Shown one piece after another: positions 10,334 through 19,923 of a stretch of 64,000 nucleotides of DNA. Location of the stretch: the NCBI RefSeq assembly GCF_021134715.1, contig NC_060023.1, positions 248,001-312,000 on the forward strand, given 5' to 3'. The notes below the pieces were generated by a model, which saw nothing but the letters and a program-made list of their open reading frames with translations, was not told the origin of the DNA and did no database searches. The translations under genes were made by a program, and so were the position numbers. Source of the stretch: Daphnia pulex (Eukaryota; Arthropoda; Branchiopoda; Diplostraca; Daphniidae). Within the stretch, counting starts at the first letter, position 1. Every line of letters begins with the position of its first letter.

Positions 10334-12552
10334 TTATAGGCTCGTTGCCTCGTTTTCTTCTTCATCAGCAGTATTAGGTGATCCTTTAGTGACTTGTTGT
10401 GGCATTTGTTGTAACTTACTACGTCGCCGGCGGTGACGTTCAGGGATTGAAACGATTTGTTCGCAAAGGAAAGCCAAAAGGGAAAGAAAAAACCCGACTA
10501 GTAGAACGATAAATGCGCCAGTCAAGTTCTTGAGGGAAAGATGGGTATGTTTGTTTGTCGGGGTTGTGTAGCCGCTTTTAATAGTTTCCATACATTGTCG
10601 AGGCATGGGTCGGAACCACAGGTCCCAGTATTTGATCAGACCCATTTCCTGGAGCTCCAATAGCCTTTTTGGTTGAAAACAGTTTTTTTTTTTAATACGA
10701 CCAGTTTTTTAAAATAATTGCCTTTGATTTGCTTACCCTTGACTAATGCTTTGAGTGTAGGGACTATTTTTCCGTAGGGCAAATGTTGGAATAACATTAT
10801 AGAAATAATTTTTTGCCAGCTGCAGATTGCACTTGCCAGTCTTTTCAAAATCTGCTTTTATCGAGTCTAAATGATAAATAGCGGCCTAGGATTTGAAAAA
10901 AAAAAAATGTTTGAAGTTAGTTCTGTCTCTGTGCTTATCTTCTTTTCTGTATGAAGCATCTATTTAGAAGATATAGTTTAAGCCATACATCAATGAAAAC
11001 GTTCCTCGATCCCGGTGTAATCAGCTGAATGCACTCTGACACAAGAGGACATCGGGAGTTAGGAAGAGCATCGAGTCGTTTGCCTAGCTTCTTGTACAGG
11101 CCTGTATTATTCACATTCTGATTCCCAAAAATTTAAGCCAATAAAAAAAACCTGGCGAGTTTCAAATCATGAAAACTTACCGATAACAAAGTGTCTATGG
11201 TCCCCGATTTCTTGGCGAGTAGATTGATGTCGCTACTTTCCGCTATGTCGTAGACGGAATTGATTAATGGCTGATGGACTGGCGCGATAACGTAGGAGAA
11301 GAGAAGCGAATTGTACGCCTGGACAAAGATGAAAGCCGCTAGAGTCCACGAAGTGGCGATTAGAAGATATGGTAACCGTTTCGATGTGCAAGGGCCCCCT
11401 ATTATAAGAATTAATTTGTCCTTTTTGATTTACTTGTATTTTTTTATCAGAGATTTTACCCTGCGACATCAAGTTGCCAAACACATAGAGGTATTGACTG
11501 CCTAGCCACTGCTTTGGAATTTCTTGTGATCCCCTCTTATTTTGGGATCGAAATTCCAAGTAGCGCTGCGTTAGACTCATAACGGCGATGACGCAAACCA
11601 TCGAAATGATTATTCCCAACCAGACCTGAAATGTGATTATTGTAAGGTCTGTAATAACGACTGGAATTCTGCTGCCTTCTCCCGTCTTGTTTTAACGTTA
11701 CCGGCCATTGGAAAGGTTTGATGATGGAGTCGATGTTGGCTGTTTCATCTGGGGCGGGAATGAGGAAAGCGAAATAGTCGTAATTCCAAGGTAATGTCAT
11801 GTCCACAATCTCATGGCGCCGAAATGTCGGGAGAACATCTTGGAGCAACAAATCGCATTGCTGTGATGAAAAGGACGATACAAAATCATGTTAAAATTAA
11901 GTGCCTTCACCCTGGAAGACGAATTAATTATTTTTGATATCCACAATTGTCTTAAGGGAACAGCCCAAGTCCCCACTTTTTTAAGTAGTATTTGTGCTGT
12001 GTTTTTTTTTTATTATGCAAGAAATTGTTAGCGGCGATTCTTTCTTCCAAGAAAATGTTTTCGATTTGAATTAGTTTATGTGTTTAAAAAAAAATCTCAA
12101 CTCGATCCCACAGGTAGCTGAAAAGTCCTCGACCATTTGCCCTTGGCTCCAACCAATTTTCCGTCACTCGGACCATCTCGTACCTTGAAGATGCAATACA
12201 AAATCATAAGGTAATTTTGTTAAATGTAAATTTGAGAAATTGCAGTTCGTTTATTTTTGAAGTTATTTAATTTAATTTACGTAAAGTTGAAGCGGGCTGA
12301 CAGGTAATCTAGAACTACGCCTCCTTTGAGCGGCCCGGACAATCCTTTAGGGTTGCCATTCCATCGAGGCTTAAACGAGGGTAAGAAATAACCCGTTAAT
12401 CAAATTGCTAAAGATACAAATTAAATTGTTTGTATTACCCAGATGACGCGGAGGTGTTGGCCATTGAGGGGTGTTGGTGACAAGGAGTCACTGAACGAAA
12501 CGCTAAACCAAATGAAACAAAATATTAAAAAAGGTAATGCTAGATACGACAT
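10334..12552 (-). CDS. Ionotropic receptor (IR/iGluR-like), left palindrome arm
   Basis: Nine exons on the minus strand: 12552-12439, 12369-12281, 12183-12102, 11860-11702, 11625-11460, 11398-11181, 11117-10989, 10885-10737, 10664-10334; 1437 nt, 478 residues. Residues 1-23 form a signal peptide (MSYLALPFLIFCFIWFS...). There is no long N-terminal domain: the ligand-binding S1 lobe starts at once (NGQHLRVIW, RWNG..., DYLSARFNFTYE). M1 is VWLGIIISMVCVIAV, the pore loop QWLGSQYLYVFGNLM, the next helix IATSWTLAAFIFVQAYNSLL, and the last helix follows LSLKNLTGAFIVLL near residues 411-440. IRs are ligand-gated cation channels used in arthropod chemosensation. It differs from the right-arm copy only in the last exon, at five residues (M/I, H/P, S/N, K/E, A/T). 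Confidence 0.9.
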
Positions 12553-12605
12553 GAAGCTTTTGCTTTGGCAGAGAATAATGTGTATTTGTTTGCAACCAAC
12601 GATTC

Positions 12606-12613
12606 TTTATATA
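12606..12613 (-). promoter_or_regulatory. TATA box of left-arm IR gene
   Basis: TATATAAA on the minus strand, 54 nt before the start codon at 12552; mirrored at 27368-27375 in the right arm. Confidence 0.5.
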
Positions 12614-13483
12614 TCCCAGCCGAGTCCTTTCCGTCTACATTCGTTGTGAAGAGCAAAACGCGAATTTCAACACATTTTACTGCTTAGCAACGTAAACAAA
12701 GCGAGTGTCAAAACATCGTTTTACTTGCGCATACTAGATTGTTGCAGAAACGCGTTGGTCATGTAACAGGATCTATTTTTCCCCTTTTGCTCATGCAGCA
12801 TCAAATGACACGCGATAGGTTCCGGCGTCCATAAACTATTCAAGATGGTAGACCTGTCAATGTAAAAGACAGGCTAAAGGTACTAGCTCCTGTAAATGTT
12901 ATTCATTTATGTTAAATAGCTGCCAGCAGGATTTCATTGTTGATTTGCGGTTACAAAATCCATAGGCCTAGAGTTTAGGTATTGTCAATCAATCATTCGA
13001 TTTGCGTTTTAGATACTCCTAAATCAGATGTGGAAATACGAATTTCCCCCCCCCCCCCCCCGCTTCTCCTGGATGGTTACTTAGGATCATTCAAGTTCAT
13101 TTTTGAGTTAAGCGTTGTGAACGTAGCGGACGAACTCTGACAGTCTATCGAGCTTTAGCAATTGCGTCAATTTCTTATTTTATTAATTTTATTCAACCGT
13201 TTTATGAGAAGCTTTGATTTGAATTTTTTAAATTAATAATTTACCTATTTTTATCTCTATTTTGAGATTTTCTGCTCCGGCCGCAGGTGCAAGGATCATG
13301 TGTTTGAAACTTAGATAAGTTTGCAGTAGAATATTTTCAAAAAAGCCGATTGTTGTTCAAACGGTTCGAAATGGAAGATTTATTCATTCACCGAAGAAAT
13401 GAGTCAAATGACTCAAATGTCAATTGCTATATTTTTTGAAGTGACTAAAGTTTAAGCCATTATCATTTATGATTTGATATTTA
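12614..13483. other. Intergenic between divergent IR and YYT-cluster promoters
   Basis: No coding sequence recognised. Contains a run of 16 C at 13046-13061, present with the same length (as G) at 26920-26935. Confidence 0.5.
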
Positions 13484-13887
13484 TTTTGATATTGGTTTTT
13501 GTAGACCCAACCCCAACAACGTCAACCCGAAGAAAGAAAAAGGCCAATTTCCATGTCGTTCACGCTTGAAGGTCACGAGAAACATTACGTAAAACTGGCA
13601 TGCAGTGGTGTAGAGGTTGGGTGAGAATGACACGTGTTGCTTCATTATCAAGCAGGTAGAATAGCCACAAGGATAAGCTATTTGGTATTTTGGTATTCAT
13701 TTTGATATTGGTTTTTGTAGACCCATCCCCAGCAACGTCTACCTAAAGAAGGAAATAAAGGCCAGTTTGCATTTCAATCGAAGGTCATGGAGATCATTAC
13801 GAAAAGGTGTCATACAGTGGAGTAGAGGTTGGGTGAGAATGGGACGTTTTGCATCATTATCAAGAAGGTAAAATAGCCGCAAGGCTT
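13484..13887 (+). repeat. Tandem duplication of an upstream (promoter) block
   Basis: Unit 1 (13484-13675) and unit 2 (13700-13887) both start TTTTGATATTGGTTTTTGTA and run through a shared GTGGAGTAGAGGTTGGGTGAGAATG-like stretch to an AATAGCC(A/G)CAAGG end, offset 216 bp, with substitutions. The TATA box of the YYT cluster follows the second unit directly. Confidence 0.8.
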
Positions 13888-13911
13888 GAGAGGAGGGGTG
13901 AGAAAAAGTAG

Positions 13912-13946
13912 TATAAAAGGCGAGAGAAAAGTTGACTGGGATCAGT
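13912..13946 (+). promoter_or_regulatory. TATA box and TCAGT initiator of the YYT-repeat cluster
   Basis: TATAAAA at 13912-13918 and TCAGT at 13942-13946. The initiator A (13944) is 32 nt downstream of the first TATA base, textbook arthropod spacing. Mirrored at 26035-26069 (minus) in the right arm. Confidence 0.75.
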
Positions 13947-14788
13947 TTAGTGAGTGTCTCCAACACGGCAACAGCTGCATTCTTCGTCGTAATATCAGTT
14001 CGCAATTATGGGTAAATATTCATTTTTAATTTCGAATCGTAAATCTATTCTGTTTTGTTTTGAGTTGTTGATACGACTAGTTATCTCCGAAAAATAATAT
14101 CCAATTGTTTATTTTATTGCATAGTTAATTATGGCGTTGTGTTGCTGTGGGTGTCGTATCGTTGATGTCGACCACGAGAGAAAATCTTTTAAAAGGGAAG
14201 AAAAAAGGCAACGGAAGTCAATCGAGTGAGCATCTCCGACCATGCAGCAGCTGCATTCTTCGTCGTATTATCAGGTCACAATCACGGGTGAATATTCTGT
14301 ATTTCTATGTGGAATTTTGTATCAATTTTCTTTTTTTTCTGTTTGATAATCTGTCCGTTATTGTTGAATATTTAATGTAGTCTGGTTATCTATGCTGTCG
14401 TGCTGCTATTGGTTGTTGTATCGTCGATGGCTGGGTGGACGGCTCCGATGTCTCCTAGATAAGGCGGATACCAAACCGCAACGCCGCCGCCTTACTACAC
14501 AACAACATACGCAACGACCAGTTACTACACCGAGGTTGCACAGTTGGGTTTACAGTTAAGCCACCAAGGATCCAGATTATTACACCACAACTTGTGCTGC
14601 TCCCCGAGCTACACTACGAAAGCGCTAGAGTACTACACCGAGGCTCCCAAGTACTACACCATCATGGCATCTGAGATTACGCAACTACTTATGCTGCCCC
14701 AACCAACGTCACCGAGGCTTCAGCTTATTACACAACCAAAGCTGTCGAATTCTACACTGGAACGCCCAAGTACGACAGAAATCAGTCA
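13944..14788 (+). pseudogene. Two decayed YYT-repeat (tyrosine-rich secreted protein) gene copies, left arm
   Basis: Copy A: exon 1 ends ATGG at 14008-14011 before a GT donor; exon 2 begins at 14125 but the expected signal-peptide frame (VNYGVVLLWVSYR) stops after a few codons. Copy B: an exon-1-like block ends about 14285 with no ATG (ATCACGG before GT); exon 2 from about 14380 keeps a signal-peptide-like reading (VIYAVVLLLVVVSSMAG) and APMSP, then hits a stop (CCTAGATAA) and continues in shifting frames with ACTACACCGAGG units encoding YYTE(A/V)P repeats. The 3' part of copy B runs straight into AIFM1 sequence at about 14789. Such Tyr-rich YYT repeats look like secreted structural proteins (inference); these copies look non-functional. 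Confidence 0.75.
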
Positions 14789-16005
14789 AGTTAGCTTCTC
14801 CGACACACAACACGGCAGCCCTGAAGTTTCGAATAAACTTCGCTTCAAACAGTGGAACGGCAAAGAGTGAAGGTGAGCTCTTTATTATTGGAATTTTGTG
14901 GAACATGTATTAATGACTTGTTTTCCTTCCTTGTCTGTTTTTCGAACAAGAATTCTACTGCAATCGCGTGGAATTGAATAGCAAAGACAACACATTCGTA
15001 CGTGTAAACCGCGTCGTTAAATTTGGCATTGTCGGTCGGAAAGCCGAACTTGACGATCATTGGCCGTACCATCACCAACGACAAGTGCGTTATTGCCACA
15101 GGTAAACATTTTATTCCAAACGAAATTCGTCTTTAAAAGTTTCAATGATTACACCTTAATGAAATGTTGAATAAGTTTGATAGTCTTCCTGCTCGATAGT
15201 ATCTAAGTCTATTTACACTGCTAGCAATTTATTTCTGTGAATTAGTTCTACGAATAGAATTAGTTCTAGAAATTCCTCTAAAAATAGCCTTTATTTTCTT
15301 GTTAGGTAGTAAACGAAAATCTTTTCCAATCCCTGAGCGGTGCCCTTAAAGATGTCCACGAGCACGTCACGCTGTCCCGCAACATCGATGGCGCTAACAC
15401 ATGCCGAGTCCTCTAAATGTTTAACCAATGGACAACCGAGAAGGTGAAAGCGGAAAGTGTTAATGTTTGTCCAAAGCTTATGTGTAGGCTGCAATTTTGG
15501 AAGACGACGAGGTTGCATTGACCTTAAACGATGGTCAAAAGGTAAACAATTATTTCAGTACATGTTTTAGCGATGTTAATTAAAATGTAGAATTCATTTC
15601 TGCAGATTTAAACTGACCATGTCGTCTCTGTTGTCGGTTAGGACGCAAACACGGGTTTGGCTGTCGCTTCTGGTTTGGAAATAGATTCCAATTTTGGTGG
15701 TTATCGAGTCAATACCGAGCTCGAAGCACGATCGACCATCTGGCTGGTAAGAATCCTTGAACATTTTATTTCATATTGATTTTATTGCTTAAAACTTGAC
15801 CAACAATGACTGCTCTGATGTTGTTGTTGGATAGTAAGTTCTTGTTAAATTAGATTTTAATTACTGGGTTTGAACTTTATTTTTTATTAGGCCGGAGATG
15901 CTGCCTTCTTTTGTGGTATTAAATTGGGTCGTCGTCGTAGGGAATATCATCACTTTGCTGTTGTATCAGGGTGATTGGCTGGAGAGAACAATACTGGCAA
16001 GGAAA
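14789..16005 (+). pseudogene. AIFM1: AIFM1-like (apoptosis-inducing factor) gene fragment, left arm
   Basis: Ordered blocks match AIFM1 of animals: FSD...PEVSNKLRFKQWNGKE (14789-14868), EFYCNRVELN and RVVKFGIVGRKAELDD, then TITNDKCVIATG before a GT at 15102, SGALKDVHEHVTLSRNID (from about 15335), [56 protein letters not shown] and [14 protein letters not shown] (15606-15748), AGDAAFFCGIKLGRRRREYHH and LAGENNTGK (from 15892). Introns between blocks are kept, so this is a DNA-level copy, not a retrocopy. It is dead: a 4-nt insertion near 15057, in-frame stops (at about 15415, 15610, 15645, 15971), and loss of the NAD-binding glycine motif segment between the LSRNID and NQWTTEKV blocks. Both gene ends are missing; it sits between YYT copies B and C. 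Confidence 0.85.
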
Positions 16006-16011
16006 CATGGA

Positions 16012-17034
16012 TGAACAACTGCAGTGTACTCTTCCCAAGTGCATTCTTCTTCGTATTATCAGTACGCAATCGGGTAAATATTCTGTTTTATGGAGTTTGT
16101 GTCAATTATTTGTTTTTTATCTGTTTATGTACCATATTGAATATTGATGTTTAAATTATTTACCGCATAGTTGATGATGGTGTTGTGCTGTTGCCGTTTG
16201 TCGTATCGTTGAAGGCTGGCTCGATCACTGGTGTACCAATGTCTCCTGTGTATGGTGGATACCAAGGCACCACACCGCTGCCATACTACACAACGACAAC
16301 ATTCGCAACAACCGGTTACTACACTGAGGCCCACAACTACTACATCACCAAGGCTCCAGAATATTACACCGCAGCTAACGCTGCCCCGAGCTACATCATC
16401 AAAGATCCTGAGTACTACACCGATACTCCCAAGTGCTACACCACCAAGTCACCGGAGTACTACACGTATGTTGCCCCAGCTTACTACACCGAGGTTCCCA
16501 AGAATTATATAGTTCCTAGCTACTACACCGAGGCTCCAACTTATTACTCCACCAAAGCGGCTGAATACTACACCGAGTCGCCCAATTACTACACCAACAA
16601 GGCTCCAGGTTATTACACCACAACTTATGCTTCCCCGTGCCACAACAACGCAGCCCTGAGTCACAACACCGCAGCCCCGAAGTATTACTCTGCCTCAAGC
16701 TAGACAACTATAACTTAAGTGGCCGAGTAAAACGCAGCCCCGATTTACTACACAGCGGCTGCTCCTTCGTACTACGTTGAACCGGAACAATACACCGAGG
16801 CTCCAGTTTACTACCCCACAACCTACGCTACACATAGCTGCTACACCGAGGATCCTATGTTTTAACCTACCAAGGCACCTGAGTATTATACCACTACTTA
16901 CGCTGCTCCGACCAACTACACCGAAGCTTCGAAGTATTACTCTATCCCGACTTACTACACCACTGAGGCACCTGAATATTACACCACACCCTACGCTTCT
17001 CCAACTTACTACATGGACGTTTCTGAATACTAAA
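16012..17034 (+). pseudogene. YYT-repeat gene copy C, left arm (long open exon, no start codon)
   Basis: An exon-1-like block (about 16041-16073) ends ATCGG before GTAAAT, so the ATG seen in copy A has become ATC. Exon 2 starts at 16171 and stays open to TAG at 16701-16703: a hydrophobic leader (VVLLPFVVSLKAG), VPMSPVYGGYQG, then about a dozen units of the type (A/S)PEYYT / KAPGYYT. After the stop the repeats continue to 17034 (ending MDVSEY) with another in-frame TAA near 16863, showing the ancestral protein was longer. The first in-frame ATG (16239) is after the leader, so secretion would be lost. Could still be expressed if another upstream exon supplies a start; I consider it a decaying gene. 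Confidence 0.7.
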
Positions 17035-17615
17035 GTCGAATTTTCAATTTTAATAATCATGTTCATTTTTGTCGGTCATATCTTAATAATTTCTAGTTAC
17101 TGGGAATTGTTGATCTTTAAAGAGAAAAAGAATTTTTTAACCTGGGTAATCACTTTGTACGACTTCTCTTGCCACTTAAAAGCCTTGACATTGCGACGTT
17201 TTCTGATTTTTATTGGATCTTTCCTATTTCGTATGTTGGAGGTGGCTATTTCTCTAGTCGCTCTGCATTCCGACATGTTCTAGTGTTTGGACGAACTTTA
17301 TTTACAGGGCAAGATTCGAAACAAATGTACTGTGGTGTTAACTAGAAATTTTCGATGTTAACAATTCTGTTTTTAACTTAAGTTGGGGTAAAAAAAGGTG
17401 TTGTAGATAATGTTTGGTTTGCAAAGCAATTTATTTGAAAAATCTGAAGATGATCAGTCACAAAATATACAAGTCAAATGCTAAACATTTTTTATTACAA
17501 GTTACGAGACATGGCAAACAAAAAAGTTAAAAAAGAATTGCTTTATTGTCCCACCTCCTCCCACAATTCCACCACATTTTACAATCACATGCATAAATAC
17601 ATACACTAAAGTTAA
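17035..17615. other. Spacer downstream of YYT copy C
   Basis: No gene recognised; AT-rich, ends at the TTAA target site of the piggyBac-like element. Confidence 0.4.
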
Positions 17616-17920
17616 CCCGTTGGCTGCCACGCCATACAACCCGTAGGTTGTACTCTACTACTCTACGCGCCACGTCTGAAGGATCCGTGACCAAAGTGGG
17701 ACTTGCCATTGCTGACAAGTCCGGGCTGACACGGTGACAGGAGAATCCATCACCGTATCGACAAGGGAGAAGTCCCTATGGTGCATTGCCTAACAGGCTT
17801 GCCTTGCGGCAAATTTTGGGCTTGGCGACACTCCGACCTCGCGGCATGAAATCCACGAGGCCGGCCAGCGCGGCCCGTGCAAAGGAGCTAGGAGAGAACA
17901 AAGGCGTGGCAGACAACGGG
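17616..17920. mobile_element. piggyBac-like non-autonomous element, left arm
   Basis: 305 bp flanked on both sides by TTAA (17612-17615 and 17921-17924). The ends are inverted repeats starting CCC: left CCCGTTGGCTGCCACGCC, right the complement of CCCGTTGTCTGCCACGCC, 17 of 18 matching. TTAA duplication with CCC-starting termini is diagnostic of the piggyBac superfamily, which includes Pokey of Daphnia. The interior is GC-rich compared with its AT-rich surroundings and encodes no transposase. Confidence 0.85.
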
Positions 17921-18188
17921 TTAACTAACACAAACGAACACATATTACCAACAACAAATGATGATCCGCGCTGACACTTTGGAGATACCGGCGACGTTAT
18001 GGTGTCCATCTTCTCGAAATTTCCTCTGCATTACCTGAATAAAGAGACGACAATTCTTATTTACTGACATGCCAATGAAAGTTACATAATACAGAAAGAA
18101 ACAATAATCAGGTTTTTTAGCTTAAATATTTAAATATGCAATTTTTTAAAGTTTAAATCAAGCTTGCAATGTTGAGAACTGTTAACAG

Positions 18189-18576
18189 AACAAAGCTCAC
18201 TTGCTAGTCTTTAAAAAAAATTCCGGAAGTAAACCGGAAGTAACCACAGCGCCTCAACCATTGAGCTGTCGTCAAATTAAACCACATATTCGTGATCCCC
18301 ATGAAATTTGGGGTCGATTAGGTGTGATTTAAACGAAATCCAAAATTTGGCCAAAATCGAGAATTTTCCTGAACTATAGTTCAGGAAAATTTTCGAAACC
18401 GGAAGTACGAAAACGTAAAAAACAAAACATGAACTTTACCACAAATTTGACGAGGATCACGAATTTGTGGTTCTTTTGTACGTCAGATGAATATTTACTA
18501 AACTACTGACAGAAATGAGTAAACCGGAAGTAGAAAAAAAAATCAAATATCGAAAATCTAACAAGTGAGCTTTGTT
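18189..18576. mobile_element. Inverted-repeat (foldback/MITE-like) element, left arm
   Basis: Terminal inverted repeats of 19 bp, AACAAAGCTCACTTGCTAG at 18189-18207 and the complement of AACAAAGCTCACTTGTTAG at 18558-18576. The interior has several ACCGGAAGTA units in both orientations and a perfect 30-nt palindrome at 18362-18391 centred on ACTATAGT. No open frame. I could not identify a target-site duplication, so the superfamily is open. Present also at 21439-21826. Confidence 0.7.
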
Positions 18577-19770
18577 GGGGGAATAGTTATCGTTAGTTAT
18601 CACTAAATATTTCAACAAAATAACTGCCAATAAATGTTTAAAAAGATGTGCAAAGTAACTGAAACTGACTGTTTTGACAGCTACAAATTTGCAAAAAGCC
18701 ATCTAGCGTTAGAAAAAAGAAACGTCCAAGTAAAACTTTGCCTACGCGCAAGAAGGGCCTGATTTTGGAATTATAACACAGACACAAACTTTAACGCAAC
18801 TAGACTATTGGTAGAAAACCTAAGAATATAACTCAATTGTTGGGTACCTAGGCATAATCAGGTGGTGAGTGACTGCAGGTTTGGAACAGCAAAGGGCAGC
18901 GACCACTGAAGTGTTCCAACTCGTCGCTGAAGTAAGATAAGTTGTAGCAGCAATAGCAGTGAAGCTAGATGAGCGTACGTCGGGAAGATAAGGATGGAGA
19001 AGAAGGTTGCTGGATGTCTGTCTTCCTTCATGGACAAAGGTCAGCATTGGCTTAAGGATCTATTACGTGCTCTGTAAAAAAAATGTATTGCATTAATGAA
19101 TTGAAAATATAACAGTTAATAAAGCATTTCAATCTTTACCTATACTAACAACTTAACAAGGACACTATTCATTATATAAAACTGCAAAAATGGAAATCAC
19201 AGCAACCAACAGCCTTACTCCTTAGGTTGAGGTAAATTTCCTGATGCTAAAGAAAGTGTCATGAAGTATTGCAGTAGCGTGGTGATAGGTTATATTGATG
19301 CTTACCTTTATCATACAGGTGAATGGTACTGAATTTAGTAAGGCATTTGACGTGGTGTGGTTGGTGTGGTAGCAGTAATGGGGAAATACCTTGTCTCCAC
19401 ACATTTGTTCGACAATATGTGAGCTTCACACATGAGTTTTAGGCTTTTGACAACATGATGGGCTATTGGAGGGAAAGTGACTGAGTGCTAAGTCAACTTT
19501 TTGGAATGACTGACTGTATGCAATTATGCATCTAAAATTTGAAGAAAAATTTTGGTACAGTATAAAAAATAAGGAAATTAGGTCAAGATAAACCTACATA
19601 TGATACGAAGTTCAATTTGGTATATGAAATCACAGGAATATAATCACAGGAAGTATTCATCAGCTATAAGTTGTTTCGCCGTTTTCGCCTCGTTTCGCGA
19701 TGTAAAAACAACAAGGGCGACACTAGCGACATCTGGTAATGAGTTTTGAAATTTGAATCCTAACTTGGTT
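18577..19770. other. Diverged inner part of left palindrome arm
   Basis: Matches 19924-21438 in inverted orientation with many substitutions and indels. A stretch at 18820-19047 (minus) has an open frame (FVHEGRQTSSNLLLHPYL) whose partner at 20927-21157 (plus) is also open but frameshifted relative to it (FVHDGRETSNNILLHPYL); a shared reading suggests a former exon, of no family I recognise. Confidence 0.5.
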
Positions 19771-19923
19771 AATATTATTAAAAATACCCGACCGACAATA
19801 GAACCCCACCGACAATAGAACCCCAATATTTTATTTAAAATACCTGACAATTGAACTCCAGGGATCGACAGTAGAACTCCACACGCGACAATAGAACTCC
19901 GATAATTTGAGCTGCGACTGTGC
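19771..19923. repeat. Palindrome spacer with five copies of a 14-bp motif
   Basis: GACAATAGAACCCC or GACAATAGAACTCC-type motifs at 19794-19807, 19811-19824, 19846-19859 (GACAATTGAACTCC), 19867-19880 (GACAGTAGAACTCC) and 19887-19900, all in the same direction. This is the only part of the palindrome without an inverted partner. Confidence 0.8.

Larger units (their letters stand above)
9558..19770 (+). repeat. Left arm of a ~20.9-kb palindrome
   Basis: The reverse complement of this segment is found at 19924-30454. Outer ends match over GCCCACTCCGCACCCAGG (9558) and its complement (ending 30454). Inner ends match at AACTTGGTT / AACCAACTT. Paired coordinates sum to a constant 39981 from about 10.3 to 16.4 kb and 40015 from there to 18.9 kb, so apart from one 34-bp indel there is no length difference over 8 kb. 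From 10590 to 18891 every stretch compared was identical. Outside that core substitutions and indels appear, both outward (about eight changes in the last 330 bp of the IR gene) and toward the centre. Confidence 0.95.

Noticed and set aside
13046..13061. C run as a CRISPR or telomere-like feature
   Set aside because: Single homopolymer without repeat units; eukaryotic context.
16185..16703. A 172-residue tyrosine-rich CDS starting at 16185
   Set aside because: The codon at 16185 is GTG within the exon, not a eukaryotic start; the true upstream exon has ATC where ATG is expected. Listed as a pseudogene exon instead.
16777..17283. 168-codon plus frame overlapping the end of the YYT copy
   Set aside because: Off-frame reading of the YYT repeats running into AT-rich spacer; Thr/Pro/Leu-rich artefact.
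17776..18009. 77-codon minus frame and 62-codon plus frame near the piggyBac-like element
   Set aside because: They mostly read the interior of a non-autonomous element; no transposase motifs.
18457..18702. 81-codon frame (and its mirror 21313-21558)
   Set aside because: Spans the inverted-repeat element end and AT-rich flank; no family, no promoter.
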